From: Desulfoscipio geothermicus | GTDB taxonomy: Bacteria; Bacillota; Desulfotomaculia; Desulfotomaculales; Desulfallaceae | Direction: 5' to 3' | Length of the DNA stretch: 64,000 nt | NCBI GenBank assembly: GCA_016841205.1 | Contig: JAENZP010000003.1 | Coordinates: forward strand, 230,503 to 294,502 | Part shown: piece after piece, positions 17,946 to 28,798 of the stretch | How positions within the stretch are numbered: position 1 is the stretch's first letter | Layout of the letters: each line of letters opens with the position of its first letter | Position numbers and translations under genes: made by a program | The notes under the pieces: generated by a model | Databases searched by the model: none | The model's input: the letters and a program-made list of their open reading frames with translations, nothing else | What the model was told of the DNA's origin: nothing

Positions 17946-18285
17946 CTTTGTTATTAACCTCATCCAACAGTTCCATAACCCGAACCCCGTGATCCAAAGA
18001 TTCATCAAGATTGAAGGATATCTCAGGAACATGTCTCAACCTGATGCGCCGCCCCAACTCGGTGCGGATAAACCCCTGCGCTTTTTTTAAGGCCAGCATG
18101 GTGTTTTCCCTCTGCTCATGATTGCCTAAAACACTGACATAGATTTTGGCATATTTCAGATCATTTGATACATCTACCCCGGTTATAGTGGCAAACCCAA
18201 CCCGCGGGTCCTTTAATTCATTTAATAACAGGTCGGACATTTCTTTTTTTATAGCTTCGGCCAACCTTTCCGGCCGGTGGGACAT
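17938..18285 (-). CDS. rbfA: ribosome-binding factor A
   Basis: Cold-shock KH-fold factor for 16S rRNA maturation. 115 residues starting [14 protein letters not shown], with the [15 protein letters not shown] and YAKIYVSV strands typical of RbfA. GGAGGG six bases before the ATG. Lies between infB and nrnA. Confidence 0.96.
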   Translation of the reverse strand: MSHRPERLAEAIKKEMSDLLLNELKDPRVGFATITGVDVSNDLKYAKIYVSVLGNHEQRENTMLALKKAQGFIRTELGRRIRLRHVPEISFNLDESLDHGVRVMELLDEVNNKDV

Positions 18286-18317
18286 AATAATCCCTCCCTG
18301 CGGTTATAATACAGCAT

Positions 18318-21083
18318 TTACGCCAGTTCCCGTTTAATGGCCTGTATAGTGTACGCCTCTATCTGGTCGCCTTCCCTAATATCATTGAATTTCTCTACAG
18401 TGATACCGCACTCGTAGCCCTGCATCACTTCCTTAGCGTCATCCTTAAACCTTTTTAGCGAATCCAAATGCCCCTCATGTATTACAATGCCGTCTCTAAT
18501 TACGCGTACGCCGGCATCCCTGGATATTTTACCTTCCGTTATATAACACCCTGCTATTGTGCCCACCTTGGTCACTTTAAATGTCTTACGCACTTCGGCC
18601 CGTCCCAACACCACTTCTTTATACTCGGGCTCTAAAAGACCGCTCATGGCCGCCTTGATATCTTCAATGGCATCGTAAATAATCCTGTATAAACGTATAT
18701 CTACCTTTTCCGTTTCCACAGCATTACGGGCATTTACGTCGGGCCGCACATTAAATCCGATAACTATAGCATTAGAGGCCGAAGCCAGCATAATATCAGA
18801 TTCAGTAATGGCACCAACACCGCCGTGGATAACGTTAACCCTGACCTCATCAGTTCCCATTTGTTCCAGCGCCTGGCGCACGGCTTCCACCGAGCCCTGC
18901 ACATCTGCCTTAATAATTATGTTCAGTTCTTTAACCTGACCTTCTTGAATCTGATTAAACAAATCATCCAGCGAAATCTTCGGTGCGGAAAGTTTAAACT
19001 CTTCCTCCCGTTTTTTAGTAGATCGCTCATCAATGATTTGCTTGCCAAATCTTTCGTCTTCCACTGTATGAAACAATTCCCCGGCCGGTGGCACTCCCGA
19101 AAAGCCAAGTACCTCCACCGGCATGGACGGGCCTGCTTTACTCACCCGCCGCCCGGTATAATCCATCATCGCCCTTACTTTACCATAAGCGACACCAGCG
19201 ATAATGAAATCACCTACCCGCAGGGAACCGTTTTGCACCAACACTGTGGCCACCGGCCCCCGGCCCTTGTCAAGTTCAGCCTCAATTACCGTTCCCCGGG
19301 CAGCCCGGTTGGGATTGGCTTTAAATTCACCGATTTCCGCCACCAGTAGGATCATTTCCAAAAGCTCCGGGAGGTTTTGTTTTTCCTTGGCCGAAACTTC
19401 CACAAAAATTGTTTCACCGCCCCATTCTTCCGGTATGAGGTTATACTCCGTCAATTCACGCTTCACTTTTTCAGGGTCAGCACCAGGCTTATCGATTTTA
19501 TTCACTGCCACAATAATGGGAACTTCCGCAGCCCGGGCGTGGTTAATCGCCTCTACGGTCTGAGGCATTACACCGTCGTCAGCGGCTATTACTACTATAG
19601 CAATATCAGTTACCTTGGCTCCCCTGGCCCGCATCGCCGTAAATGCCGCGTGCCCGGGCGTATCAACAAAGGTAATTTTCTTACCCTTGTGCTCCACCTG
19701 GTAAGCACCGATATGCTGGGTAATACCACCTGCCTCGGAAGCTGTCACGTTGGAATGACGGATGGCATCCAAAAGTGATGTTTTACCGTGGTCCACGTGC
19801 CCCATTATAGTAACAACCGGCGGTCGCCAACTCAAATCGTTGGCATCATCTTCAGGTTCCTGCAGCATCAGCTGAGCTTCCCTATCCAGCTCAACCTTTA
19901 TCTGTACCTCAAAACCCATTTCATTAGCTACAATGGTTGCCGTATCAGCGTCAATTTCCTGATTTATAGTGGCCAATGTGCCAAGTTCCATTAATTTTTT
20001 GATTACCTCACCGGCGTTTATGCGCATCCTTTCGGCCAGTGATTTAACGGTAATGGTTTCACCAATAATTACAGGTTTTTTTTCCACTATGGGTGCCGGT
20101 TGGCTTTTCCTCCGGGGTCCCTTGTTAAATCTTTTGTTCGAACCAGATTTAAAGCCACGCTCTTTGGAAGCATCCTTAGTAAACCTGTTATCCTTGGTGT
20201 CTTTTCCTTTAAAAGCATGCTTTTCAACCTGTTTAGAGCGTTCCTGCGCTTTATTTTTCTCCAATGCTTTTACTTGATCCGGCATGGACTTTTGGGCCAA
20301 CTTGGCTATACCACCGCCCGCCTGGGTATTTGGACCACTGCCTCCCCTGTAATTTTGACTACTCCGGTCAAAAGGTTTTGGGGGGCGTTGTTGACCGGTA
20401 GGCCGGTTATGTTCACCCATTTTGTTACGATCGCGAAAAGCAGGAGCTGGGCCTCTGGTTTGTTCGGGTTTATTCACTTCCGCACGATTTTCAACTGGCG
20501 CGTGATCACGGTTGGCTGCCACTCTACCCTGCGGCCCGCTTTCATGTCTGGGCTGATTACTCCCAAGTTGGTTACTCCCGGGTTGATTGCTCCTGGGTTG
20601 ATTGCTCCTGGGTTGATTGCTCCTAGGTTGATTGCTCCTAGGTTGATTGCTCCTGGGTTGATTGCTCCTGGGTTGATTACCTCTAAACTGATTGTTTTTT
20701 GGTTTATCATCTTGTTTCTGGAACCGTGGCTCACTAGTTCGCCCTTTGTCACTAGAGAAATTACCTGCTGCTTTTTCAGTAAATACACGATCAGGCGGGC
20801 GATCGGGAACCCGGTCTACCAAACCAGGGCCGCGATCTTGACGACCCCGACCACCGGCAGCCCTAAAGCCCCCGGGCTTTTCATTTTTATGTTGCGCTGA
20901 CTGAGCCATATTACTGCCACCGCCAACACTCTGATAAAAATTCCTTATCTTATCAATTTCATTGTCCTCCAAAGTGCTCATGTGGGACTTTACTGTAATA
21001 CCCATTTGATTAAGTTGATGAAGCATATCCTTGCTTTCTATATTAAGCTCCTTAGCAAGTTCATGAACACGCTTTTTTACCAT
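18318..21083 (-). CDS. infB: translation initiation factor IF-2
   Basis: GTPase that brings initiator tRNA to the 30S subunit. N-terminal IF2_N helix domain (residues 1-50), a long low-complexity basic region to about residue 340 that includes nine tandem five-residue NQPRS-type units, a second IF2_N domain, then the GTPase core with [16 protein letters not shown] and NKIDKPGA, and C-terminal domains II-IV. The 921 residues are longer than Bacillus IF-2 (716), the excess lying in the linker. ATG at 21083 follows a GGAGGTGA site. Confidence 0.97.
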   Translation of the reverse strand: MVKKRVHELAKELNIESKDMLHQLNQMGITVKSHMSTLEDNEIDKIRNFYQSVGGGSNMAQSAQHKNEKPGGFRAAGGRGRQDRGPGLVDRVPDRPPDRVFTEKAAGNFSSDKGRTSEPRFQKQDDKPKNNQFRGNQPRSNQPRSNQPRSNQPRSNQPRSNQPRSNQPGSNQLGSNQPRHESGPQGRVAANRDHAPVENRAEVNKPEQTRGPAPAFRDRNKMGEHNRPTGQQRPPKPFDRSSQNYRGGSGPNTQAGGGIAKLAQKSMPDQVKALEKNKAQERSKQVEKHAFKGKDTKDNRFTKDASKERGFKSGSNKRFNKGPRRKSQPAPIVEKKPVIIGETITVKSLAERMRINAGEVIKKLMELGTLATINQEIDADTATIVANEMGFEVQIKVELDREAQLMLQEPEDDANDLSWRPPVVTIMGHVDHGKTSLLDAIRHSNVTASEAGGITQHIGAYQVEHKGKKITFVDTPGHAAFTAMRARGAKVTDIAIVVIAADDGVMPQTVEAINHARAAEVPIIVAVNKIDKPGADPEKVKRELTEYNLIPEEWGGETIFVEVSAKEKQNLPELLEMILLVAEIGEFKANPNRAARGTVIEAELDKGRGPVATVLVQNGSLRVGDFIIAGVAYGKVRAMMDYTGRRVSKAGPSMPVEVLGFSGVPPAGELFHTVEDERFGKQIIDERSTKKREEEFKLSAPKISLDDLFNQIQEGQVKELNIIIKADVQGSVEAVRQALEQMGTDEVRVNVIHGGVGAITESDIMLASASNAIVIGFNVRPDVNARNAVETEKVDIRLYRIIYDAIEDIKAAMSGLLEPEYKEVVLGRAEVRKTFKVTKVGTIAGCYITEGKISRDAGVRVIRDGIVIHEGHLDSLKRFKDDAKEVMQGYECGITVEKFNDIREGDQIEAYTIQAIKRELA
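20544..20678 (-). repeat. 15-bp tandem repeat inside infB (9 units)
   Basis: Exactly 135 bp in nine 15-bp units encodes six NQPRS units followed by [10 protein letters not shown] and NQPRH. The central units are nearly identical at DNA level; those toward the 3' side of the gene have diverged, which indicates recent expansion within the linker. Confidence 0.95.
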
Positions 21084-21101
21084 ACAATCACCTCCGAATG
21101 A

Positions 21102-21428
21102 TTAAAACGTACACAAGTTAACCTCTCCCCTTTCCATCGCTCCGGCGATACCCCGGGCAAGCTGTTCATCTATTATCGCCACCGCTGTTCGGGGCGCCTT
21201 TCCCAGCAAAAAACCCAGTTCATTCTTGGAAGAGTAACAAAAAGCAGGAACACTGTTTTCTTGAGCCAACTGTATAAACTTTTCTTGACTTCGCTTCGAT
21301 GCATCACCAGCTAAAATCAGCAATTTTACTTCGTTTTTTAAAAAAGCATTTTGCACAGCGGTTTCACCGCTGATCACCTTCCCGGCCCGCCTGCATAAAC
21401 CAAGCAAACTAGCCACCACATCGGTCAC
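21102..21428 (-). CDS. L7Ae-family RNA-binding protein YlxQ
   Basis: 108-residue L7Ae/L30e/S12e/Gadd45-fold protein. The segments LLGLCRRAGKVISG and LLILAGDASKRS are typical of the bacterial YlxQ branch, which binds structured RNA. GTG start at 21428 overlaps the rnpM stop by four bases (GTGA), so translation is coupled. Sits in the conserved rnpM-ylxQ-infB order. Confidence 0.92.
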   Translation of the reverse strand: MTDVVASLLGLCRRAGKVISGETAVQNAFLKNEVKLLILAGDASKRSQEKFIQLAQENSVPAFCYSSKNELGFLLGKAPRTAVAIIDEQLARGIAGAMERGEVNLCTF

Positions 21429-21694
21429 GGCTGATCCACCCTCTCCAGCAGGCTATCTTTAATTTCCTGACTAATGGCATGTTTTAATGCCTTTTCAATT
21501 CTTTTACCTCTTAATGCCTTATCCAGACACTCTTTACTGGGGCAAATATAAGCGCCCCGCCCCGAACGTTTGCCGGTGCGATCTATTTCTATGGTTTCCT
21601 CAGGCGTACGCACTACCCTAATTAGTGTTTTCTTAGGTTTCATTTCCTGACAGCCTAAACACATTCTTTCCGGTATTTTTCTCACCTTAGGCAA
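21425..21694 (-). CDS. rnpM: YlxR-family protein (RNase P modulator)
   Basis: 89 residues with the DUF448 pattern: ERMCLGCQEMKPK near the start, a strand ending in RVVR, and SGRGAYICPSKEC. Two Cys pairs are present. YlxR of Bacillus has been described as an RNase P modulator; that function is transferred from the family. Located between nusA and ylxQ. Confidence 0.9.
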   Translation of the reverse strand: MPKVRKIPERMCLGCQEMKPKKTLIRVVRTPEETIEIDRTGKRSGRGAYICPSKECLDKALRGKRIEKALKHAISQEIKDSLLERVDQP

Positions 21695-21705
21695 GCCGAG
21701 ACCCC

Positions 21706-22788
21706 CTATTCAATGAATTCCTCGGCAAACAAATCTTTGTAATCAGGATATAATTCCGCCATTTGGCTTTCACTTTTAATATCTATCTTCCACCCCGTCA
21801 ACTTAGCGGCCAAGCGAGCGTTTTGCCCCTCCTTACCAATAGCTAAAGAGAGCTGGTAATCGGGTACAATAACCCGAGCTACCTTTTCATCCTCCCATAT
21901 TTCAACAGCCGCTACTTTAGCCGGACTGAGTGAACTGGCTACAAATTTGGATGGCTCGGAGTCCCACTTAATGATATCCAATTTTTCCCCATGAAGTTCA
22001 TTAACTATGGTTTGTACACGCATCCCCTTTGGACCGACGCATGCCCCCACCGGATCCACGTTTTCATCTCTAGAAAAAACTGCAATTTTGGAACGATAAC
22101 CAGCCTCCCGGGCTACGGATTTCAATTCCACCACACCTTCCTGCAGCTCAGGGACCTCCAGTTCAAGCAGTCTTTTCAGTAGGCCCGGATGCGTCCGTGA
22201 AACAAAAATCTGCGGCCCCTTGGTAGTTTTTTTCACCTCCACTATATAAGCCTTCACACGATCTCCCGGAGCATAAGTTTCGCCTGGTATCTGCTCTGCG
22301 GGAGTTAATATAGCCTCTGTTTTCCCTAATTCAATAAAGGCATTCTTTTGTTCAATCCGCTGTACCACACCGCTAATTATATCGCCTTCCCGGTTGGCAA
22401 ATTGCTCATAAATTATGTTGCGCTCGGCTTCACGAATCCGCTGTACCACCACTTGCTTGGCCGTTTGGGCCGCGATCCGGCCAAAATTACGCGGTGTAAC
22501 CTCCGTCTCCACCATATCATCCAAGTTATACAGGGGATCAATGGCCCTAGCTTCGGAAAGCGAAATTTCCAGACGCGGGTCGGCTACTACTTCCACAACA
22601 TTTCTCTGGGCATAGACTTTACAATCGCCTGTTTCCCGGTCTATAAGCACCTTGGCGTTTTGCAGCGATCCAAAATTTCTTTTATACGCTGAGAGCAGTG
22701 CAGCCTCTATCGCCTCCAGTAAAATATTTGAGGAAATGCCCTTTTCTCTTTCCAAGTCTCTCAGGGCTTCCAAAAATTCGGTATTCAT
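21706..22788 (-). CDS. nusA: transcription termination/antitermination factor NusA
   Basis: RNA polymerase-binding elongation factor. From ATG 22788 (GGAGGG eight bases upstream) the product is 360 residues: N-terminal domain, S1 domain around residues 135-200 ([12 protein letters not shown]), and two KH domains with [15 protein letters not shown] and [15 protein letters not shown]. No acidic C-terminal repeats, as usual in Gram-positives. The longer frame to 22824 is not family-like. Confidence 0.97.
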   Translation of the reverse strand: MNTEFLEALRDLEREKGISSNILLEAIEAALLSAYKRNFGSLQNAKVLIDRETGDCKVYAQRNVVEVVADPRLEISLSEARAIDPLYNLDDMVETEVTPRNFGRIAAQTAKQVVVQRIREAERNIIYEQFANREGDIISGVVQRIEQKNAFIELGKTEAILTPAEQIPGETYAPGDRVKAYIVEVKKTTKGPQIFVSRTHPGLLKRLLELEVPELQEGVVELKSVAREAGYRSKIAVFSRDENVDPVGACVGPKGMRVQTIVNELHGEKLDIIKWDSEPSKFVASSLSPAKVAAVEIWEDEKVARVIVPDYQLSLAIGKEGQNARLAAKLTGWKIDIKSESQMAELYPDYKDLFAEEFIE

Positions 22789-22857
22789 TACCGTGTCCCT
22801 CCACAAAACTATTCCCATACACAATATTTATGGTCCACTAAAATTGATCTGATAACT

Positions 22858-23319
22858 TTATAACTCAGGCAACAAACGAGCCGATGCAACCTGTTCCAAT
22901 GGTAGAACAATACTGGTACCGTTCACATCAAGAGTTATCGAATGGTTTTCGGCAGCTATAATTTTCCCTTTAAACTTACGCTTACCTTCCAACGGAGTAT
23001 AGGTAGTTAGTTTTACATTCTCACCGGTGAATCTGGCAAAGTCGGCCGGTTTTTTTAACGGTCTATCCAAGCCTGGTGATGATACCTCCAGCGTATACGC
23101 ATGCGGTATGGGGTCATGTTCATCCAACAGTGGGTCTATATTTTCTGAGACCAACTGGCAGTCTTCAAGACCTATTCCTGTAAGTTTATCAATAAAAACC
23201 CTTAAAAACCAGTGCCCTCCCTCCCTGGTGTATTTTATATCTACCAGCTCAATACCCAGTTCAACTAGTTTGGGGTTGATGATTTGTGCTATATCGCTTT
23301 CCGTTTTGCTATTACTCAT
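22858..23319 (-). CDS. rimP: ribosome maturation factor RimP
   Basis: Needed for 30S subunit assembly. From ATG 23319 the protein has 153 residues, with the LEVSSPGLDRPLK signature near residue 80 and an SH3-like C-terminal domain. GGGGAGG eight bases upstream decides this start over the frame beginning at 23385. First gene of the rimP-nusA-rnpM-ylxQ-infB group, 170 nt downstream of a strong promoter. Confidence 0.95.
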   Translation of the reverse strand: MSNSKTESDIAQIINPKLVELGIELVDIKYTREGGHWFLRVFIDKLTGIGLEDCQLVSENIDPLLDEHDPIPHAYTLEVSSPGLDRPLKKPADFARFTGENVKLTTYTPLEGKRKFKGKIIAAENHSITLDVNGTSIVLPLEQVASARLLPEL

Positions 23320-23490
23320 TTCTTTATCCTCCCCAATGCTAAACTCCGTAGTGTTTCCCTTAGTATAATACGAAAGAGTGGGCAATACCCACTCCTTAAT
23401 AACAGTCTAAATAAAGTCTTTAGTGGTCATCCTTAAATCACCGGCCATGATTACTGGTTCAAAATAACGAATAGGTTCAAAAGCAAATTA

Positions 23491-23519
23491 ATATTATCAT
23501 AAAAGGGAGCGTTTGACAA
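23491..23519 (-). promoter_or_regulatory. sigma-A promoter for the rimP-nusA-infB operon
   Basis: Minus-strand TTGTCA (23514-23519), 17-base spacer, TAATAT (23491-23496), with an extended TG. Lies in the gap between proS and rimP. A GAGTGGG/CCCACTC hairpin at about 23375-23393 lies in the leader. Confidence 0.65.
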
Positions 23520-23564
23520 GGTGGGCATAACCATACATCATACCTGCACCATTTTAAATATAAC

Positions 23565-25292
23565 TCAAAAGCATCCTTCATCCATCAACCTTAGCCTTGC
23601 CTTTACAACATCCACCACGTCATCTAATGGTACCAGTACTGTTTCACCGTCCCGCCGCAGGTAAAGCTCTACCTCACCGTTAGCTAATCCCTTTGACCCC
23701 ACAGTAACGCGCACAGGGTACCCCACCAGGTCCGCATCATTGAATTTTACCCCGGCCCGCTCCGGCCGGTCATCAATAACAGTTTCCACTCCTGCAATAT
23801 TAAGGGCGTTATATATTGATTCAGCGACTTGCATAAGATTTTGATCTTTATTGCTCACCGGCACCACGATTACATGATAGGGCGCTATTTGTACGGGCCA
23901 GATTATGCCGCGCTCATCATAGTTCTGCTCAACAGCGGCAGCCATCGTCCTGGTTACGCCTATACCGTAGCAGCCCATCACAAACGGTGTGGCCTTACCG
24001 TTTTCATCTAAAAAAGTACCGCCTAGCGCTTTACTGTATTTGGTGCCAAGCTTGAATACCTGGCCAACCTCAATCCCCTTGGCCTCCTGCAATTCTGCGC
24101 CGCAATGAGGGCATGACTCACCGGCTTTAACTAAACGAATATCGGTAATTAAATCCGGTTTAAAATCCCGCTGCGGGTTGACATTAACCAGATGTTTGTC
24201 TTTTTCATTAGCCCCGCATACGGCATTAACCATCCCAATTACTTCAAGGTCAGCCACTATTCTAACTCCGGACAAGCCCACCGGTCCGGCATAGCCCACC
24301 GGAGCACCGGTTAACGAATGTACTGTTTGCTCATCTGCCAGATCCAGCCTTACACAGTCCAGAGCATTATAAAGCTTGACTTCATTAATTTCCCGGTCAC
24401 CTTTAACAATTGCAGCCACGTTCTCCTTATCTGTGGTATATATAATGGTTTTGATCAGTTTTCCTGAAGGCACATTTAGAAACTCGGTTACTTCATTAAC
24501 TGTGCGGCATCCCGGTGTGGCCACCGTTTGCAGCTCCTCGGGCGCATTATTGGTAAAGCTGGTTGCAGAAACTGTCTCAGCCCGCTCCTGGTTGGCCGCG
24601 TAACCGCATTTTTCATTAGCGCAGTAAAGCACGATGGCTTCCCCAGATTCGGCCAGCACCATAAACTCATGGGTATCGCTGCCACCAATAGCTCCAGAGT
24701 CTGCCACCACCGGTCTAAACTTTAAACCACAGCGACGAAAAACACTGATATATGCCTCATACATTTTATTATAACTGACATCCAGTCCTGCTTGATCACG
24801 ATCAAATGAATATAAATCCTTCATAATAAACTCTCTGCCACGCATCAATCCAAACCGCGGGCGACGCTCATCACGATATTTGTTTTGAATTTGATACAGC
24901 AGCAAGGGAAGCTGTTTATAAGAATTTACTTCACCTTTAACCAGTGAAGTAATAATTTCCTCGTGGGTCGGACCCAGGCAAAAATCCCGGCCATGCCTGT
25001 CTTTAAGCCTGAACAATTCGGGACCATATACATCCCAGCGCCCGGATTCCTGCCATAACTCCGCAGGCTGAATAATGGGCATCATGATTTCCTGGCCGCC
25101 CTGCCTGTCCATTTCTTCTCTTATAATTTGCTCGATTTTACGGATTACCCGCCAAGCCAGGGGCAGCAATGTATACACACCGGCCGCCGCCTTACGCATA
25201 AAGCCTGCCCGCAACAGCAACTGGTGACTGATCACCTCGGCCTCCGCGGGTACCTCACGTAACGTTGGCAGCAGTAAATTAGAAACCCTCAT
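23565..25292 (-). CDS. proS: prolyl-tRNA synthetase
   Basis: Class II synthetase charging tRNA-Pro. 575 residues in the bacterial architecture: catalytic motifs 1-3 (including GPTHEEIIT near residue 107 and the C-terminal [10 protein letters not shown]), an INS/YbaK-like editing insertion in the middle, and an anticodon-binding domain at the end. Overlaps the 3' end of ispG by 14 bp. Bacillus has polC directly after proS; here rimP follows instead. Confidence 0.97.
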   Translation of the reverse strand: MRVSNLLLPTLREVPAEAEVISHQLLLRAGFMRKAAAGVYTLLPLAWRVIRKIEQIIREEMDRQGGQEIMMPIIQPAELWQESGRWDVYGPELFRLKDRHGRDFCLGPTHEEIITSLVKGEVNSYKQLPLLLYQIQNKYRDERRPRFGLMRGREFIMKDLYSFDRDQAGLDVSYNKMYEAYISVFRRCGLKFRPVVADSGAIGGSDTHEFMVLAESGEAIVLYCANEKCGYAANQERAETVSATSFTNNAPEELQTVATPGCRTVNEVTEFLNVPSGKLIKTIIYTTDKENVAAIVKGDREINEVKLYNALDCVRLDLADEQTVHSLTGAPVGYAGPVGLSGVRIVADLEVIGMVNAVCGANEKDKHLVNVNPQRDFKPDLITDIRLVKAGESCPHCGAELQEAKGIEVGQVFKLGTKYSKALGGTFLDENGKATPFVMGCYGIGVTRTMAAAVEQNYDERGIIWPVQIAPYHVIVVPVSNKDQNLMQVAESIYNALNIAGVETVIDDRPERAGVKFNDADLVGYPVRVTVGSKGLANGEVELYLRRDGETVLVPLDDVVDVVKARLRLMDEGCF

Positions 25293-26352
25293 TTCCGTTA
25301 CCCCCTTGGATAATATGATTTATTTCTTTCATTAGCTCTTCAACCAGTAAGTTTTCCGATACTTTCCTAATTACCTTTCCTTTACGAAAAATAAGTCCTT
25401 CCCCATTGCCGCCCGCAATACCTACATCGGCATGTTTAGCCTCTCCTGGACCGTTAACAGCACAGCCCATCACCGCAACTTTTATCGGCTGCCCAATGAA
25501 TGCCAGACGCTTTTCCACCTCACCGGCAATGCTAGCCAAATCAATGCGCGTTCGACCGCAGGTAGGACACGATATCAATTCCGCTCCCCGGCGCCTCAGA
25601 CCCAAGGCCTTTAATATTTCGTAGGCAGCCCGCACCTCCTGTACCGGGTCACCGGTCAAAGAAACCCGGACTGTATCACCTAGTCCTTCCCACAGCAGTG
25701 CCCCGATACCCACCGCTGACTTAATGCTTCCCGTAAATATTGTACCTGCTTCGGTAACTCCTATGTGAAACGGGTAATCCACCTTATCAGCCAGCATACG
25801 GTATGCGGTTAGCATAAGTGGTACATCTGAGGCCTTTAAAGAAATCTTAATGTCGTAAAAGCCCAGATCCTCTAGTATGGACACATGCCGCAGAGCGCTT
25901 TGAACCATTGCTTCAGGTGTTACCCCTTCTCGGAGTAGATCCTTTTCCAACGATCCGGCATTAACGCCGATGCGAATGGGTATATGCCTCTGCTGAGCCG
26001 CCTTAACTACCGCCACAACCTTATCCCGCCCACCGATGTTACCCGGATTGATACGTAACCCGTCCACTCCCGCTTCAATAGCCGCTATAGCCAGACGATA
26101 ATCAAAATGAATATCCGCTACTAAAGGGACGGCCAGCCCCCGCATAATATCAGGCAATGCACGAGCTGCCTGTTGATCAGGCACCGCTACCCTTACGATC
26201 TCGCAGCCGGCCTCGATGAGACGCCCAATTTGCGCCCTAGTAGCCATTACATCAGAGGTATCGGTGTTGGTCATAGACTGCACTGAAACCGGCGCATCCC
26301 CACCTACAGCAACGCCGCCCAGACGCACCGGCCTGCTTTTCCTACGCTGCAT
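25279..26352 (-). CDS. ispG: 4-hydroxy-3-methylbut-2-en-1-yl diphosphate synthase
   Basis: Iron-sulfur enzyme (GcpE) of the MEP isoprenoid pathway. 357 residues from ATG 26352, which has GGAGG seven bases upstream; the frame open to 26427 is not needed. Opens with [21 protein letters not shown]; the C-terminal cluster ligands are in SCPTCGRT and [10 protein letters not shown]. Clustered with dxr, two genes upstream, which is the second step of the same pathway. Confidence 0.97.
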   Translation of the reverse strand: MQRRKSRPVRLGGVAVGGDAPVSVQSMTNTDTSDVMATRAQIGRLIEAGCEIVRVAVPDQQAARALPDIMRGLAVPLVADIHFDYRLAIAAIEAGVDGLRINPGNIGGRDKVVAVVKAAQQRHIPIRIGVNAGSLEKDLLREGVTPEAMVQSALRHVSILEDLGFYDIKISLKASDVPLMLTAYRMLADKVDYPFHIGVTEAGTIFTGSIKSAVGIGALLWEGLGDTVRVSLTGDPVQEVRAAYEILKALGLRRRGAELISCPTCGRTRIDLASIAGEVEKRLAFIGQPIKVAVMGCAVNGPGEAKHADVGIAGGNGEGLIFRKGKVIRKVSENLLVEELMKEINHIIQGGNGNEGF

Positions 26353-26542
26353 ATACTGTCCTCCAAGCTTAAAATGCGCGTTCATGCTTTCGTTTATATT
26401 CACATAAACATTAATTACAAACAACATACATTATAACATTTTCGTGCAAGTTTTTCCAAGCAACCAGTTCCGAGCCAAATTATTACCCCGGCAGCCCATG
26501 TGCCGGGGTTATGCATCAAACTTTAAAATTTACTTACTTACA

Positions 26543-27577
26543 TTACGGAGACCCCTGGAGACTTTTAGTAAATAGCTGTAAAACATCGTTATAGGTAACA
26601 AACACAAACAGCAGTAACAGTAACCCAAACCCCACCATATGGATAAAATTCTCCTTGGAAGGATCTACAGGACGCCCCCTCAGACTTTCCAAACCGAGGA
26701 ACATTATCCGGCTGCCGTCCAAGGCGGGAATGGGGAACAAGTTAAACAACCCCAAATTGATGCTTAAAAATGCAGCCAACTGCAGGAGATAATAAAAACC
26801 TGTATTCACCGCCCGGTCAATCTCCCAAACTATCCGCACAGGACCACCCAGATCCGCAGGTTCCTGACCAACTATCATTTTACCTACAAAATCCAATATC
26901 AATACTATTACCTGGAAAGTAAACTTAAAACCATTGGCCAACGCAGCTAGAGGGTTTAATTTCTGTACCCGGGAGATGCCGATCATGGCCCGACCTTCTT
27001 CGCCTGCAACGGGGGTGACAGTTAACTCTATCCTTTGATTATTTCTTATTAGTACAAAGTTAGTGGGCTGACCGGGCCGATTGCTGATGGTTGAGATAAT
27101 CTCTTCCCAGTCGGCCACCTTTTTACCGGCTATAGAGTATATCTGGTCACCAGACCTTATGCCCGCCTGTTCAGCCGGCTGCCCGGGAAAAACATTGGCA
27201 ACAGTTGTGCCCGTTACAGGCATACCCTGTAACATAAAAATAATAGCCATCAACACCGCCGCCAGCAAAAAGTTCATCAGCGGACCGGCTGTTATTACCG
27301 TTATGCGCTGTAGTACGGTTTTATCATTAAAACCTTTGCCTTCCTCCACGTCTTCTTCTTCGGGGTCCATACCTGCCATGCGCACATATCCGCCCAGCGG
27401 TAATAACCGCACGTTGTAATCAGTACCTTCACGGTTCTGACAGAACAATTTAGGACCAAAGCCCAAACTGAACTCATGCACCTTTATACCCACCGCTTTA
27501 GCTACAGCAAAATGCCCCAGTTCATGAAAAAATATTAAAATAGCAAATACAAAAATGGATGCCCAGAAAGTAGCCAT
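26543..27577 (-). CDS. rseP: RIP zinc metalloprotease RseP
   Basis: Site-2-type intramembrane protease. 344 residues from ATG 27577: HELGH at residues 18-22 inside the first membrane helix, one PDZ domain around residues 115-190, and the second metal site NLFPIPALDGSR near residue 290. Four predicted membrane segments. Placed between dxr and ispG in the conserved order, where it commonly processes anti-sigma factors or signal-peptide remnants. Confidence 0.96.
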   Translation of the reverse strand: MATFWASIFVFAILIFFHELGHFAVAKAVGIKVHEFSLGFGPKLFCQNREGTDYNVRLLPLGGYVRMAGMDPEEEDVEEGKGFNDKTVLQRITVITAGPLMNFLLAAVLMAIIFMLQGMPVTGTTVANVFPGQPAEQAGIRSGDQIYSIAGKKVADWEEIISTISNRPGQPTNFVLIRNNQRIELTVTPVAGEEGRAMIGISRVQKLNPLAALANGFKFTFQVIVLILDFVGKMIVGQEPADLGGPVRIVWEIDRAVNTGFYYLLQLAAFLSINLGLFNLFPIPALDGSRIMFLGLESLRGRPVDPSKENFIHMVGFGLLLLLFVFVTYNDVLQLFTKSLQGSP

Positions 27578-27626
27578 ACAGCCCATCCTTTTTGAAAAAA
27601 TTTTTTCATGCTGCCATGCATTTTTA

Positions 27627-28775
27627 TTAGATAATTATCTCTTCCGCACGGCGGCGCGCCCAATTGTCTGTCTCCATTATTTCCTCAAGAGAATCATATT
27701 TAAACGGGCTGTGCTCCTCCATAACCTTAGCCACTAATTTAGGGATAGCTGTAAATTTAATTCTACCAGCTAAAAAGGCGTTTACAGCTACCTCATTAGC
27801 GGCGTTCAACACCGCCGGCATGGTTTTACCCACACGCCCCGCCTGAAAAGCCAGGCTTAGGGATGGAAACCGTTCAAAATCTGGCATTTCAAAGGTCAAC
27901 TCGCTTACAGGCCATTGTAATCTAGGTGCGTTTCCCGCCGGGCGCCGGGGGTATAAAAGAGCGTATTGAATGGGAAGCCGCATGTCAGGAACACCCATTT
28001 GAGCCAGCACAGAGCCATCGTTAAATTCTACCATGGAATGGATAATGCTCTGGGGATGGATCACCACATTAATATTATCATAATTAATATCAAACAGCCA
28101 TCTGGCCTCGATAACTTCCAGTCCTTTATTCATAAGTGTTGCCGAATCGATTGTTATTTTGGCACCCATCTGCCAGTTAGGATGGTTAAGGGCCATAGCA
28201 GGGGTAATTTCGGCCATCTGTTCGCTTTTCCAGCAGCGAAACGGCCCCCCGGAAGCAGTAAGGAGAATTCTAGCTACATCATGGGAGTCTTCATCGTTTA
28301 AGCACTGCCAGATGGCTGAATGTTCGCTATCCACCGGCATAATATCAACGCCACATTCCCACGCCAAGCGCATAACTAATTCACCAGCGGCCACCAGTGT
28401 TTCTTTATTGGCCAAAGCTATGGCCTTACCAGCCTTAATGGCCGCCACAGTGGGCAATAGACCGATCGCACCAGATATAGCGGTTAAAACAGTATCGGCA
28501 TCAGGGAAAGTAGCTACCGCTAGTAAACCCTCATGGCCATAATGTACTTCTGTTTTCTGATGCCTATCCAGCTGCTGCCGCAACCAACGAGCATCTTCCT
28601 CCCTTTGCATGGAAACCAAACGAGGCTTAAATTTTTTAACCTGTTCCAAAAATATCTGTTTATTTTTTCCGGCAGCTAAAGCCACAGGTTTTATATCGCC
28701 TGAAAAATTATCCAGAACTTGCATAGTCTGCCGCCCAATAGATCCCGTGCTGCCTAAGATTGCCAGTTGCTTCAT
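27627..28775 (-). CDS. dxr: 1-deoxy-D-xylulose 5-phosphate reductoisomerase
   Basis: Makes 2-C-methyl-D-erythritol 4-phosphate, the committed MEP-pathway step. 382 residues from ATG 28775 (GGAG six bases upstream): NADPH loop GSTGSIGRQT near the start, metal-binding PVDSEHSA near residue 147, and the flexible active-site loop LTASGGPFR near 180. Preceded by the YtvI-like gene. Confidence 0.97.
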   Translation of the reverse strand: MKQLAILGSTGSIGRQTMQVLDNFSGDIKPVALAAGKNKQIFLEQVKKFKPRLVSMQREEDARWLRQQLDRHQKTEVHYGHEGLLAVATFPDADTVLTAISGAIGLLPTVAAIKAGKAIALANKETLVAAGELVMRLAWECGVDIMPVDSEHSAIWQCLNDEDSHDVARILLTASGGPFRCWKSEQMAEITPAMALNHPNWQMGAKITIDSATLMNKGLEVIEARWLFDINYDNINVVIHPQSIIHSMVEFNDGSVLAQMGVPDMRLPIQYALLYPRRPAGNAPRLQWPVSELTFEMPDFERFPSLSLAFQAGRVGKTMPAVLNAANEVAVNAFLAGRIKFTAIPKLVAKVMEEHSPFKYDSLEEIMETDNWARRRAEEIII

Positions 28776-28798
28776 CATACTCTCCAAAGTTTGTATAT

